37,162 bases of DNA from Alkalibacter mobilis (GCF_015594845.1 NZ_JADNRK010000022.1:1-37162); one strand, 5' to 3'. Shown: positions 16,712 to 24,827, numbered from the stretch's first letter. Notes: generated by a model not told the origin, from the letters alone. Numbers and translations: made by a program.

Positions 16712-17404
16712 ATGGTGAGTCAGTATTTGGATGATACTGATGTTTTAAAGGGGATCGGCGGATGGCTGATTGTAATGATATTGGGATTTTTATGCGGAGT
16801 TGCAGCAGTGGCCCATATGGTTTTAGGTTGGAGCGAACTTGGTAGCCAGAGCATATATCTTACAGTTTCAGTGTATCTTGCCTTGGTGCTGGGGGCGATT
16901 TTCAGCATTTTATTTGTGGCGGCTTTAGGTGGGAAATCACGATTGACTCAGAGCTTTGCCATAGCAGTGGGAAATTATTTCATATGCTTTGCAATTATTG
17001 ATTTGTTGTTTTTTGAGGGATTGACGCTGCTGGGTATAGGAAGATTTTTAGGCATTGGATTGTTCTCAGTTATATGGATGTTGTATTTCAGCCTGTCTGA
17101 AAGAGTGTCAAATACCTTCATTAAGACCTATAGTAGATCGATGAGATCTTTTTTGACAAACATAGCTTTATGGATTTTTGGAATGTTGGCTGTGATCCAT
17201 ATAGCACTGGTTATCATGGTCAAAGGTGTTTGGCAGACGATTTTGACACTCATACTTCCTGTGGTGTCCGAGATTTACTGGTTTGTAAAAATGTGGATGG
17301 ACGATGGATTTTTAAATCCTTTTACGGGGATTTTGATAGTGTATGTATTTGCAGTTGCATTGCCGTTTTTCATGACAATTTTGTACGCACCCGAAAGAGA
17401 CTGA
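16712..17404 (+). CDS. DUF2569-like multi-pass membrane protein
   Basis: A 230-aa membrane protein. The N-terminal GIGGWLIVMILGFLCG and the YFSLSERVSNTFIKTYSR segment (about 125-142) match DUF2569 proteins, which are about 140-150 aa with four helices. This protein continues with about 90 residues holding two or three more hydrophobic segments, so it is longer than the usual family member. Function unknown. The ATG has AGAAGGGTGG upstream. Single-gene unit closed by a terminator at 17428-17454. Confidence 0.7.
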   Translation: MVSQYLDDTDVLKGIGGWLIVMILGFLCGVAAVAHMVLGWSELGSQSIYLTVSVYLALVLGAIFSILFVAALGGKSRLTQSFAIAVGNYFICFAIIDLLFFEGLTLLGIGRFLGIGLFSVIWMLYFSLSERVSNTFIKTYSRSMRSFLTNIALWIFGMLAVIHIALVIMVKGVWQTILTLILPVVSEIYWFVKMWMDDGFLNPFTGILIVYVFAVALPFFMTILYAPERD

Positions 17405-17427
17405 CATAAAGCAATTGTATTTATTCC

Positions 17428-17454
17428 AACACCTGGATTTCCGGGTGTTTTTTT
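17428..17454 (+). terminator. Intrinsic terminator
   Basis: AACACCTGG (17428-17436) pairs with CCGGGTGTT (17441-17449) with one G-U pair, followed by T7. Confidence 0.88.
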
Positions 17455-17495
17455 AGAATTCCGGTTAATGATTTGATATTGAAGGAGTGAGATTT

Positions 17496-17879
17496 TTGGA
17501 AAAAAGCTTGTGGGAAAAAAGCATTGAGTTTCATGGGCACGAATGTCCCGGTTTGGCTATAGGATTTAGAGCTTGCGAAATCGCAGAGGAATTTTTTGAG
17601 TTGGATTTTTATGAACAGGATGAGATGGTTTGTATCAGTGAAATAGAAACATGTCCTGTAGACGCAATAAGGTTCGTTGCAGGGTGCAATGAAGAAAAGG
17701 GAAATCTGATAATCAACAAGACCGGAAATCCGGCATTTTCCTTTAGAGATAATGAGTCGGGGCGGTCAGTCCGTTTAGTTTTTAAAGGTGTTGAGGAAAG
17801 TTTGTCTAAAGAAGAAAAAAAGAACTTGATTTTGAATGCACCGAAAGAAGAAATATTTTGGATACAAGAAATTATTTAA
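17496..17879 (+). CDS. FmdE-like protein (formylmethanofuran dehydrogenase subunit E family)
   Basis: A 127-aa protein with the FmdE-family signature FHGHECPGLAIGFRA near the N-terminus and ETCPVDAIRFVAGCNEEKGN in the middle. The HxHxC and the two later cysteines likely bind metal or an Fe-S centre. Unlike archaeal FmdE it lacks the C-terminal zinc ribbon, and no other fmd/fwd subunits are nearby, so it is a stand-alone bacterial homologue of unknown function, possibly linked to Mo/W metabolism. An in-frame GTG at 17487 overlaps the GAAGGAG ribosome site, so the start is the TTG at 17496. The P-type ATPase gene follows after 49 bp. Confidence 0.8.
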   Translation: MEKSLWEKSIEFHGHECPGLAIGFRACEIAEEFFELDFYEQDEMVCISEIETCPVDAIRFVAGCNEEKGNLIINKTGNPAFSFRDNESGRSVRLVFKGVEESLSKEEKKNLILNAPKEEIFWIQEII

Positions 17880-17928
17880 ATGTTGACAAACAGGGTAAAA
17901 CTGCAATATGAGAAGGAGGTGACCAAAG

Positions 17929-20598
17929 ATGGAAACTAAAAAAGAATATTATCAAATGGAGATCACAGAAGTGGTCGAAGAGTTTGACTCGAACACAAAA
18001 GAAGGCCTTGACGATGAAGATGCTTACAAGAGAAAGGTAAGGTACGGAGAGAACAAACTTGAGAGCGGAGAAAAAGTTTCGGCTTTTAAAATACTTCTGC
18101 ACAATCTTAATAATATTATAGTATATCTTTTAATAGGAGCTTCAGTGGTTTCCTTTGTGACTGAAGATACGGTGGAAGGGATCGCCATCCTTATAGCAGT
18201 GTTGATCGCTGTAGTCTTCGGATTTTTTACGGAATATAAGGCACAAAAATCCGTGGAATCCCTTCAGGGGATGATAGAGAACGTGACAAAGGTCTTAAGA
18301 TCCGGAAAAATCAAAGAAGTCAATGCAGTCGATGTTGTCCCTGGCGACATCATGTTTTTAGAAGAAGGGGATTCTATCACGGCAGATGGAAGGTTGCTGA
18401 AAACAAAAAATTTAGCGTGCATCGAATCTGCATTAACAGGAGAATCAGAGGCGGTAGAAAAAGATGCCGAAATCGTAATATCAGGATCAGCTCCATTGGG
18501 GGACAGAATAAACTTGGTCTTTACAGGTTCAGCTGTTACAAGAGGCAACGGATACGCCATAGTAACGCAAACTGGAATGAAAACCGAAATGGGAAGGATC
18601 AGCAGTCTGATAAAAGACAGAAAAAAAGAGATGACTCCATTAAACATGGAATTGGATAGATTGGGGAAGATGCTGATCCTTTTTGCAGCATTCTGTGCAG
18701 TCTTGGTTGTAGTCCTGGGAATGGTCACAGGTTTGGATCTTCCATTTGTAGTACAGGTGGCTATTATACTTGCCATAGCCGCCATTCCGGAAGCTATGCC
18801 TGCGGTATCGACCATAACCCTTGCCAGAGGTATGAAAATAATGGCAGAGCACAAGGCACTTGTAAAAAGTCTTCCGGCAGTTGAAACTCTGGGTTCCACA
18901 AGTGTTATATGTACAGACAAGACAGGAACCTTGACGGAAAATCAAATGACTGTAAAAAACGTGTATTTGGCTGATGGCAAAGAATTCAGTATAACAGGAA
19001 GCGGATATGATCCAAAAGGGGATATCAAATACGGAGATCAAAAAGTTGAAGTGACCCAAGACGAAAAACTTGAATATTTTATAATTGCCGGATTACTGTC
19101 TAGCAACGCTACCTTAAATGATGAAAACGGAAAATATTCCATTATAGGCGACCCAACTGAAGGTGCATTGATAGTACTGGGACAAAAAGCCGGGTTTAAA
19201 AAAGAAAAGTTGGAAAAGGAAATCTGGAGAAGGATAGGGGAACTGCCTTTTAATTCGGCAAAAAAATACATGGTCACATCCTATGAGTACGAAGGTGAAC
19301 CCAGAGCATTTATAAAGGGTGCTCCGGATGTATTGATAGAACTATCGAACAATGATATAGAATCAAAAACAAGATTGGAAGAAATCAATCAAAAATTTGC
19401 TGGTGAAGGAATGCGGGTACTGGCAATCGGTGAACTTTCCGGTTATTCTGGAAAAGGAGATGATAAGTCCCTTGAAAAAGCTGTCGGGAATACAGTCATA
19501 TTGGGACTCGTAGGAATAATAGATCCACCAAGACCGGACGTGGCAAAATCTATATATCTATGTCAAACTGCGGGTATAGAGGTCAAAATGATAACCGGTG
19601 ATCATCCCAAGACCGCATCTATAATCGCCGAAGATATTGGGCTGAAAGACCATAAAGCAATTATGACCGGAAGAGAACTTGATGAATTTGAAGGAAGAGA
19701 AGATTATGATAGAAAAGTTTCAGAGACTTCGGTGTTTGCAAGAGTTTCGCCTGAAAACAAGCTTCAGATAGTTGATGCACTGAAAAGAAGGGGGCATACA
19801 GTTGCCATGACTGGAGACGGGGTCAACGATGCACCTGCCTTGAATGGAGCCGATATAGGTGTAGCTATGGGAATCAGGGGAACGGAAGTGGCCAAGGAAG
19901 CTGCTGATATGATACTGACTGACGACAAATTTTCAACCATAGTCGAGGCTGCAAGAGAAGGCCGGATAATATTCTCAAATATCAAAAAATACGTTTATTT
20001 CCTTTTCTCATGCAATCTCGTTGAAATACTTACAATTCTTTTAAGCATAATTTTCTTTGCACCCATACCCATCCTGCCACTTCATATTCTTTGGCTGAAC
20101 CTGGTAGTGGATATATTTCCCGCCATGGCCATGGGTTTCGAACCTGCTGAAGAAAATATAATGAGCCAACCACCCAGATCTAAAAATGAAGGATTGGTAG
20201 GAAAGAGATTTCTTTACAAGACCATTATCAGCGGATCGATAATTGGAACAGCATCTTTTATTGTTTTTCAAATCATATTATTTCGGGGTGCGTCCCTGGA
20301 ACTTGCTCAGAGCGTAACTTTTACTATGATGGCTGTATCTCAATTGTTGCATACTCTAAATGTCAGAAGAGAGAAAAAATTTGGTTTGGACAAGACGTTG
20401 AAGAAGAACAAGGTTCTCTTGGGAGCGTTGATCCTTTCATTTTCAGCTCAACTTTTGGCCGTATATCTGCCTGTAATGAACAAGGTAATGCATACTGTAC
20501 CCATTGATCTGAAAAGCTGGATTGTAATTGGAGCGGGAGCACTTTTAACAACTGGGGCAGTTCATCTGGTAAAGAACAAACTGGAGTTAAGATCCTGA
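17929..20598 (+). CDS. P2A-type cation-transporting ATPase (calcium pump, SERCA/PMCA-like)
   Basis: An 889-aa P-type ATPase with an N-terminal cation ATPase domain, the dephosphorylation loop TGES (170-173), the phosphorylation site DKTGTLTENQM (Asp330) and the hinge TGDGVNDAPAL. Ten membrane helices are expected. Residues that bind Ca2+ in SERCA site II are kept: Glu in the M4 motif IPEAMP, Asn and Glu in M5 (SCNLVEIL), and Asn and Asp in M6 (LWLNLVVDIFPA, where SERCA has Thr for the first extra V). This points to ATP-driven Ca2+ export; Na+ or Mn2+ cannot be excluded. The ATG has a near-perfect AAGGAGGTGA. Confidence 0.92.
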   Translation: METKKEYYQMEITEVVEEFDSNTKEGLDDEDAYKRKVRYGENKLESGEKVSAFKILLHNLNNIIVYLLIGASVVSFVTEDTVEGIAILIAVLIAVVFGFFTEYKAQKSVESLQGMIENVTKVLRSGKIKEVNAVDVVPGDIMFLEEGDSITADGRLLKTKNLACIESALTGESEAVEKDAEIVISGSAPLGDRINLVFTGSAVTRGNGYAIVTQTGMKTEMGRISSLIKDRKKEMTPLNMELDRLGKMLILFAAFCAVLVVVLGMVTGLDLPFVVQVAIILAIAAIPEAMPAVSTITLARGMKIMAEHKALVKSLPAVETLGSTSVICTDKTGTLTENQMTVKNVYLADGKEFSITGSGYDPKGDIKYGDQKVEVTQDEKLEYFIIAGLLSSNATLNDENGKYSIIGDPTEGALIVLGQKAGFKKEKLEKEIWRRIGELPFNSAKKYMVTSYEYEGEPRAFIKGAPDVLIELSNNDIESKTRLEEINQKFAGEGMRVLAIGELSGYSGKGDDKSLEKAVGNTVILGLVGIIDPPRPDVAKSIYLCQTAGIEVKMITGDHPKTASIIAEDIGLKDHKAIMTGRELDEFEGREDYDRKVSETSVFARVSPENKLQIVDALKRRGHTVAMTGDGVNDAPALNGADIGVAMGIRGTEVAKEAADMILTDDKFSTIVEAAREGRIIFSNIKKYVYFLFSCNLVEILTILLSIIFFAPIPILPLHILWLNLVVDIFPAMAMGFEPAEENIMSQPPRSKNEGLVGKRFLYKTIISGSIIGTASFIVFQIILFRGASLELAQSVTFTMMAVSQLLHTLNVRREKKFGLDKTLKKNKVLLGALILSFSAQLLAVYLPVMNKVMHTVPIDLKSWIVIGAGALLTTGAVHLVKNKLELRS

Positions 20599-20688
20599 CA
20601 TTGTGGAACTGCAAGAACAAGATACACCGCTAGCCCTTTTATTGTTTAGGAAGAGCGTATAATGGAGTTTAGACTGGAGGTCATCTAA

Positions 20689-21120
20689 TTGAATAAAAAG
20701 AACTATAGTATCGTCGTAAACGGAGACATATACATCAATCAGTTGTTTTACAATTCTCCACCCATCAATCAGTGTGGGCTAAGCTGGCAGTCCAACAATA
20801 TCTTTAATAGTTTTTCTATTGGTGGAGGGGCGATAATGCTTGGTGATTTGATAAAAAAGGCTACAGCGAAAGATGTGGTAGTTCCTTATGCAACTGAAAA
20901 TTTGGAAGGTGTCAATAACCTGGTTGTTTCTCCCGTAGAATTAAAGGCATACAAGGCAAGAAAAAATTCTAACGAAGAGGTATACAGAGTCAATAAATTT
21001 TATGGATTTAAAGCCCCGAAAATTGATGGGGAAAATCTTATAAAACTTAAGGATGATATTCAAAAACCAAATTTAGTAGTGTTGGACGACGATAACAACG
21101 GGTTTAATTCATCCAACTGA
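20689..21120 (+). pseudogene. 5' fragment of a broken RyR-domain protein gene
   Basis: 143 codons from a TTG start with GGAGGT 9 bp upstream. The product (YSIVVNGDIYINQLFYN, GLSWQ, GGGAIMLGDLIKKA, and LVVLDDDNNGF at the end) looks like the N-terminal domain of large bacterial RyR-domain proteins as I remember them; this is a weak family call. The frame closes immediately where the downstream frame, encoding a RyR domain, opens; the two overlap in different frames at 21080-21120. I interpret it as the head of one gene whose middle was deleted or which suffered a frameshift. Confidence 0.55.
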
Positions 21121-21124
21121 CGCA

Positions 21125-21430
21125 ATGATGTTTATAGGTTACGACATACTTTCAGTAGAAAAAGAAGCTGAACCGGTAAATCTCAGCATTGAAGAGATAA
21201 ATCAATTGGCGGCATTTGAACATACGAGATGGCTTCTTCACAAGAAAAACAGAGGTTGGAACTATGGAGTCGGGATAGATCGAAAATCGAAAGAAGATCC
21301 TCAACTCATATCCTACGATCTTCTTAACGAGGATCAAAAGAAAAAAATATGTGAATTTGTTAAACGGTGGCCAAAGATTCTTGCCCACATGAATTTTAAA
21401 TTAAAAAACACAAAAGGTTATAGGTTGTAG
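21125..21430 (+). pseudogene. 3' fragment: RyR domain
   Basis: 101 codons encoding IEEINQLAAFEHTRWLLHKK, RGWNYG and YDLLNEDQKKK, the pattern of the bacterial RyR domain (ryanodine-receptor repeat, Pfam RyR): a Glu-His-x-x-Trp helix followed by a GW-x-YG turn. In bacteria the domain usually ends larger proteins. This frame is open back to 21080, upstream of the ATG, and has no ribosome binding site of its own, so it is the tail of the gene that starts at 20689, shifted by +1. It might still be translated at low level. Confidence 0.65.
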
Positions 21431-21450
21431 AAGATTTGAATACCTCCCAT

Positions 21451-22029
21451 TCAAGCATTTCTATACATAAGGTCTTTGGTCGAAACTTCCATGATTTTTT
21501 TATTATTCATGGGAGTTTTAAGCCATTGATCTTTTATATTTTCGGGTATTATCACGGGCATCCTGTCATGTATAAAAGAAATGCTTTTGGATGCGGGCAT
21601 TGTGAGTATGACGAAGACTGGAGTATCAAACTCCTTTTCCATCCTATAGAGACCGGCCATGTATATGGTTTTGTCCGTACCGATGGCATACTTCTCTTTT
21701 TTTCCGTCTCTGTTTTTCCATTCAAAAAAGTAACTTGCGGGAATCAGACAGCGTTTTTCTAAGTATGATTTTTTAAAAGTGGGTTTTTCGTCGGCAGTTT
21801 CCATACGTGCATTTATAAGATGACCTTTGCCGTCAAATTTTGTGAAACCCCATTTCATGAGCGTGGGAGATTCTTGTGTCAGCACCGGCACTGTATCCGT
21901 GGGATATATTTCTCCGGTTTTCATTCTGGAAAGAGCGTCACTGCCTTTGTACCTGTTTTCAATGTCGTCGATTATTTTTTTGATTTCAAGCTCTTCCCGG
22001 TCATCTGCGATAAAGTATCTTCCACACAC
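21451..22029 (-). CDS. SRAP/HMCES-family abasic-site-processing protein (YedK-like)
   Basis: A 192-aa SOS response-associated peptidase. The start must be the GTG at 22029 because the next codon is the catalytic Cys2 (MCGRYF), which is exposed after Met removal and forms a thiazolidine crosslink with abasic sites in single-stranded DNA. The other YedK active-site residues are present: Asn73 (INARMET), Glu103 (SYFFEWK) and His154 (IHDRMP). In-frame ATG codons upstream would bury Cys2. AAAGGA lies 9 bp before the GTG. It is the last gene of the minus-strand XRE-IrrE operon and starts 5 bp after the 89-aa gene. Confidence 0.93.
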   Translation of the reverse strand: MCGRYFIADDREELEIKKIIDDIENRYKGSDALSRMKTGEIYPTDTVPVLTQESPTLMKWGFTKFDGKGHLINARMETADEKPTFKKSYLEKRCLIPASYFFEWKNRDGKKEKYAIGTDKTIYMAGLYRMEKEFDTPVFVILTMPASKSISFIHDRMPVIIPENIKDQWLKTPMNNKKIMEVSTKDLMYRNA

Positions 22030-22034
22030 AATCC

Positions 22035-22304
22035 TCATTCCTTTCTTTCCAAAAACCATCTACCCAGACTATTGTCGCCAATATCAGGGCTACGCTCAAA
22101 AAAGAGATATTTTTTTTTGTTTTTTATCTTTATCGTGTATCTGTCGCCTTGACCTCCCGCTTTAAGAGAAGGAGCCTGCCTTACATCAAGGACTTTGTCG
22201 ATTTCGTAGGTGGAACCGTCTTCCCAAACCAACGAAGTGGGAATCATTTCTCCGTCGGTGGTGAAAGATGCGGTAACATCAACGTATACTTTTGGATCAC
22301 TCAT
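22035..22304 (-). CDS. Conserved-looking small protein of the IrrE-SRAP cassette, function unknown
   Basis: An 89-aa protein that I do not recognise as a named family. It begins with a beta-strand-like segment (KVYVDVTASFTTDGEMIPTSL), a WEDGSTYEIDKVLDVRQA middle, and a basic DRYTIKIKNKKKYLFFE block before a polar C-terminus; a small all-beta fold is plausible. No cysteine, metal motif, signal peptide or membrane segment. It is tightly packed in the operon: 15 bp after the IrrE gene and 5 bp before the SRAP start, with GGTGAT before its ATG. Its place suggests a role in the damage response. Confidence 0.75.
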   Translation of the reverse strand: MSDPKVYVDVTASFTTDGEMIPTSLVWEDGSTYEIDKVLDVRQAPSLKAGGQGDRYTIKIKNKKKYLFFERSPDIGDNSLGRWFLERKE

Positions 22305-22319
22305 TTAAATCACCGCAAA

Positions 22320-22847
22320 TCAAATATTTTTTAAAAAATTAGAATTGGAGACAAAGGGAGGATCTACCACCTTGTAGCCTTTTCTTTTTAAGATCCTGAA
22401 CTTAAAATCCAGGAGCTCCGCAGGTACATCCAGTCTTCTGGCTGCCTGAAAAAAAGAAATGTCGTCATTTAAGAGGTCCAGGACTTCTGAATCATTCATG
22501 AGTACGTCAGCAGCAAAGATGTTGGCCTCGTATTCAAATATAGAGGTTTCATCAAACAAGGCAAAGTCGTGAAATGCCTTTAGTTTTGAAATTTTTTTGT
22601 GGAGTACCGCATGTCCGATCTCATGGGCTATTATTATCTTTTGTATTTTTTCAGGAAGGTCGTTGTTGACTACTATTACCTGCTTTCTGGATTGAATAAG
22701 GTAAAATCCCTTGCAGTCGGCCGAACCTGATCCCATTGATGCAAAAATCAAGGATATGTTCATGTGACGACATAAAGATTCGGGATCGTCGGTTTTGTAT
22801 TGGTGAATGATTTTTTTTGCTTCACGGGAAATGTACTCTATTGACAT
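22320..22847 (-). CDS. ImmA/IrrE family zinc metallo-endopeptidase
   Basis: A 175-aa protease with the zinc motif HEIGH (His75, Glu76, His79) and the third-ligand helix YEANIFAADVLM (Glu107). Such proteins (ImmA of ICEBs1, IrrE/PprI of Deinococcus) cleave a partner XRE repressor after DNA damage and so switch on its regulon. The partner here is very probably the XRE protein encoded 28 bp upstream in the same operon. The C-terminal part (about 125-175) is divergent and may mediate partner recognition or sensing. Start ATG at 22847 with GCGAGGT. Confidence 0.93.
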   Translation of the reverse strand: MSIEYISREAKKIIHQYKTDDPESLCRHMNISLIFASMGSGSADCKGFYLIQSRKQVIVVNNDLPEKIQKIIIAHEIGHAVLHKKISKLKAFHDFALFDETSIFEYEANIFAADVLMNDSEVLDLLNDDISFFQAARRLDVPAELLDFKFRILKRKGYKVVDPPFVSNSNFLKNI

Positions 22848-22875
22848 TTAAATAAACCTCGCTTTTGGCAGGCCT

Positions 22876-23313
22876 TTAATTATCGCCTTTTTTATTTGAA
22901 TATGTTTTTCTTGCTTCTTCCTTACATGTCACGTATGCAGTCATGACGGCCTCAAAAAAGGCATCTTTGGCTTCCTGGGTAAGAGTTCCCCCGGCAAAAA
23001 GAGCCATGTTTTTTTCAAGAAGTTCGTTGGCTTCCTTTTCGGCTTTAGGGCCGTAAGATTTTCGAATTGCCTCCATGTAGGGATCTTTCTCCATTCCGTA
23101 TTTTGGATCGTCTACATCTTCGTTTAAAAGGTAATCCACGGAGACTCCCAAAGCTTTTGCCAGTTTTCTTGCAGTTATGCCCCTGGGCCTGGAATTATTG
23201 GTTTCGTAAGATGTTATGGTCCTTTGCGAAACACCCGCCTCTTTGGCGAGGGTGTCTTGACTTATGCCCAGATTTTCCCGGGATCGTCGTATCTTTTCTC
23301 CAAAAGTTTTCAT
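22876..23313 (-). CDS. XRE/Cro-CI family repressor (partner of ImmA/IrrE)
   Basis: A 145-aa protein with an N-terminal helix-turn-helix (residues 1-65; LGISQDTLAKEAGVSQRTITSYE) and a helical C-terminal region (about 75-140; LFAGGTLTQEAKDAFFEAVM). The second part resembles C-termini of repressors paired with ImmA/IrrE proteases, where cleavage or dimerisation occurs. It is the first gene of the minus-strand operon and is divergent from the Y-family polymerase gene; the 176 bp between them carries repeated ACTTCA/TGAAG elements that it likely binds, repressing both directions. Start ATG with GAAAGGAAT. Confidence 0.92.
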   Translation of the reverse strand: MKTFGEKIRRSRENLGISQDTLAKEAGVSQRTITSYETNNSRPRGITARKLAKALGVSVDYLLNEDVDDPKYGMEKDPYMEAIRKSYGPKAEKEANELLEKNMALFAGGTLTQEAKDAFFEAVMTAYVTCKEEARKTYSNKKGDN

Positions 23314-23350
23314 AGATCACATTCCTTTCCGCTGTGCTGCTGAACGAATA

Positions 23351-23441
23351 ACTTCATAAAACTTCATAATAAGTTGAAGCAAATTCATAGAGATGTTAAG
23401 ATCTTGATAGAAGTATATGGAAGTTAGTTTCATGATACTTC
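23351..23441. promoter_or_regulatory. Putative operator cluster between XRE operon and DNA polymerase gene
   Basis: ACTTCATAA occurs twice in tandem (23351-23359, 23361-23369). An inverted copy, TTGAAG (23374-23379), coincides with the -35 box of the polymerase promoter, forming the dyad CTTCA-8-TGAAG with the second repeat. Further right, GAAGTAT (23410-23416) and ATACTTC (23435-23441) are perfect inverted 7-mers. These repeats in a divergent regulatory gap next to an XRE gene are the expected repressor sites. Confidence 0.55.
23374..23402 (+). promoter_or_regulatory. Promoter of the Y-family polymerase gene
   Basis: TTGAAG (23374-23379), a 17-bp spacer and TAAGAT (23397-23402), 88 bp before the ATG. 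The -35 overlaps the inverted TGAAG repeat, so repressor binding would block it. Confidence 0.45.
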
Positions 23442-23489
23442 TTAAAGAAGCGTATGTCAAGACCTAAAAGAATTCTGGGAGGAAAATTT

Positions 23490-24734
23490 ATGGATCGGGA
23501 CAAAACCATACTTCACAGTGATTTAAACGGATTTTACGCATCTGTAGAGATAATGCTGGATCCTTCTCTTAAAGGGAAGGATGTAGCAGTGTGCGGAAGC
23601 ACTGAAGACAGGCATGGAATAGTACTGGCAAAATCCGAATCCGCAAAGAAAGCCGGAATCAAAACGGGAATGGTAAACTGGGAGGCAAAACAGATTTGTC
23701 CCAATTTGATAATAATACCTCCAAAATATAGTCAGTATCTGAAGTATTCAAAGCTTACCAGGAAAATTTATATGAGGTATACGGATAAGATAGAGCCCTT
23801 TGGAATGGACGAATGTTGGTTGGACGTGACGGAAAGCGCGGGCATTTTTGGAGACGGTGAGAGTATTGCTCAGAAAATAAGAAAATCTGTAAAGGAAGAA
23901 TTGGGTCTTACGGTCAGTATCGGTGTCTCTTTCAACAAGGTATTCGCCAAACTGGGATCAGACATGAAAAAACCGGATGCGGTCACTGTTATAAGAAGGT
24001 CTGATTTCAAAGAAAAGGTTTGGCCGCTACCGGCAGGAGAGCTCTTGTACGTGGGGAGATCCACAAGAAAGAAACTTGCCCGTTATGGGATCCTTACCAT
24101 AGGGGACATATCCTTTGCAGGTGCCGAGTTCATGAACAGAACTTTGGGAAAAAACGGAGTAAGGCTATGGATCTACGCAAGTGGAAATGACTTGTCGCGA
24201 GTCACCGAGTCAAATTGGGTCTCTCCCATAAAGACCATAGGTCACGGAATCACGTGCAGTGCGGATCTTTATGATAGTGAACAGGTCTGGAAAGTGATTT
24301 TGGAGCTCTCGCAGGATGTGGGTCACAGGTTAAGGGTGAACGAACTTTGCGCCGGTGGGGTACAGCTTACTATAAAGGATAAGGAGCTGTCTTGCAAACA
24401 GTATCAGGCACAGCTTCTGGTGCAGACGCAAAGCGCCATGGAGATAGGTAAAAAAGCCATGGAATTATTTGAAAAAAATTATATGTGGGAAACGAATGTG
24501 AGAGCGGTCACAGTTAGAGCCATAAATTTGACTGAAGATTTTCAGCCTGCTCAACTGTACGTTTTTGATGATATTGAAAAAAGACGGAAAAGAGAAAAAC
24601 TGGAAGAAACCATGGAGACGATAAGAGAGAGATACGGAAAAAATGCGATCAAGTCTGCAGTTCTTATGGGTGACATAAAGATTCCCGACAGCAAGATCCA
24701 CGAAGTGACATTGCCGGGAATGATGCATGAATGA
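23490..24734 (+). CDS. Y-family (translesion) DNA polymerase
   Basis: A 414-aa DinB/UmuC-type polymerase. Palm residues are present: Asp11 in SDLNGFYASVE and Asp107-Glu108 in GMDECWLDVT, which bind the catalytic metals; Tyr16 is at the steric-gate position. VSIGVSFNKVFAKLGSDMKKP, helix-hairpin-helix and little-finger regions follow. QLYVFDD near residue 350 resembles a beta-clamp-binding peptide (QLxLF), and the basic KRRKREKLEETMETIRERYG tail recalls Firmicutes UvrX-type polymerases. The ATG at 23490 has GGGAGGAAA; an upstream in-frame start at 23454 lacks one. It bypasses DNA lesions with low fidelity and is divergent from the XRE-IrrE operon. Confidence 0.93.
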   Translation: MDRDKTILHSDLNGFYASVEIMLDPSLKGKDVAVCGSTEDRHGIVLAKSESAKKAGIKTGMVNWEAKQICPNLIIIPPKYSQYLKYSKLTRKIYMRYTDKIEPFGMDECWLDVTESAGIFGDGESIAQKIRKSVKEELGLTVSIGVSFNKVFAKLGSDMKKPDAVTVIRRSDFKEKVWPLPAGELLYVGRSTRKKLARYGILTIGDISFAGAEFMNRTLGKNGVRLWIYASGNDLSRVTESNWVSPIKTIGHGITCSADLYDSEQVWKVILELSQDVGHRLRVNELCAGGVQLTIKDKELSCKQYQAQLLVQTQSAMEIGKKAMELFEKNYMWETNVRAVTVRAINLTEDFQPAQLYVFDDIEKRRKREKLEETMETIRERYGKNAIKSAVLMGDIKIPDSKIHEVTLPGMMHE

Positions 24735-24756
24735 TCAAGCAGGATGTGATAATCCA

Positions 24757-24785
24757 TTGACGTAACAATTCAGTTGTGATTAAAT
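24757..24785 (+). promoter_or_regulatory. Sigma-A-type promoter for the esterase gene
   Basis: TTGACG (24757-24762), a 17-bp spacer and TTAAAT (24780-24785), about 43 bp before the ATG at 24828. Confidence 0.45.
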
Positions 24786-24827
24786 TTTAAGAGAGATAAA
24801 TCATTCCAAAGGAGGATATGAGATCAC

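Noticed and set aside
20689-21430. Two independent intact small genes instead of one broken gene
   Set aside because: The second has no ribosome binding site, its frame is open upstream of its ATG, and a RyR domain usually ends a longer protein. Not fully excluded.
23314-23489. Possible LexA/DinR box in the XRE-polymerase gap (GAACGAATAACTTC)
   Set aside because: Only the left half (GAAC) fits; the right half is not GTTC. The repeated ACTTCA elements explain the gap better.
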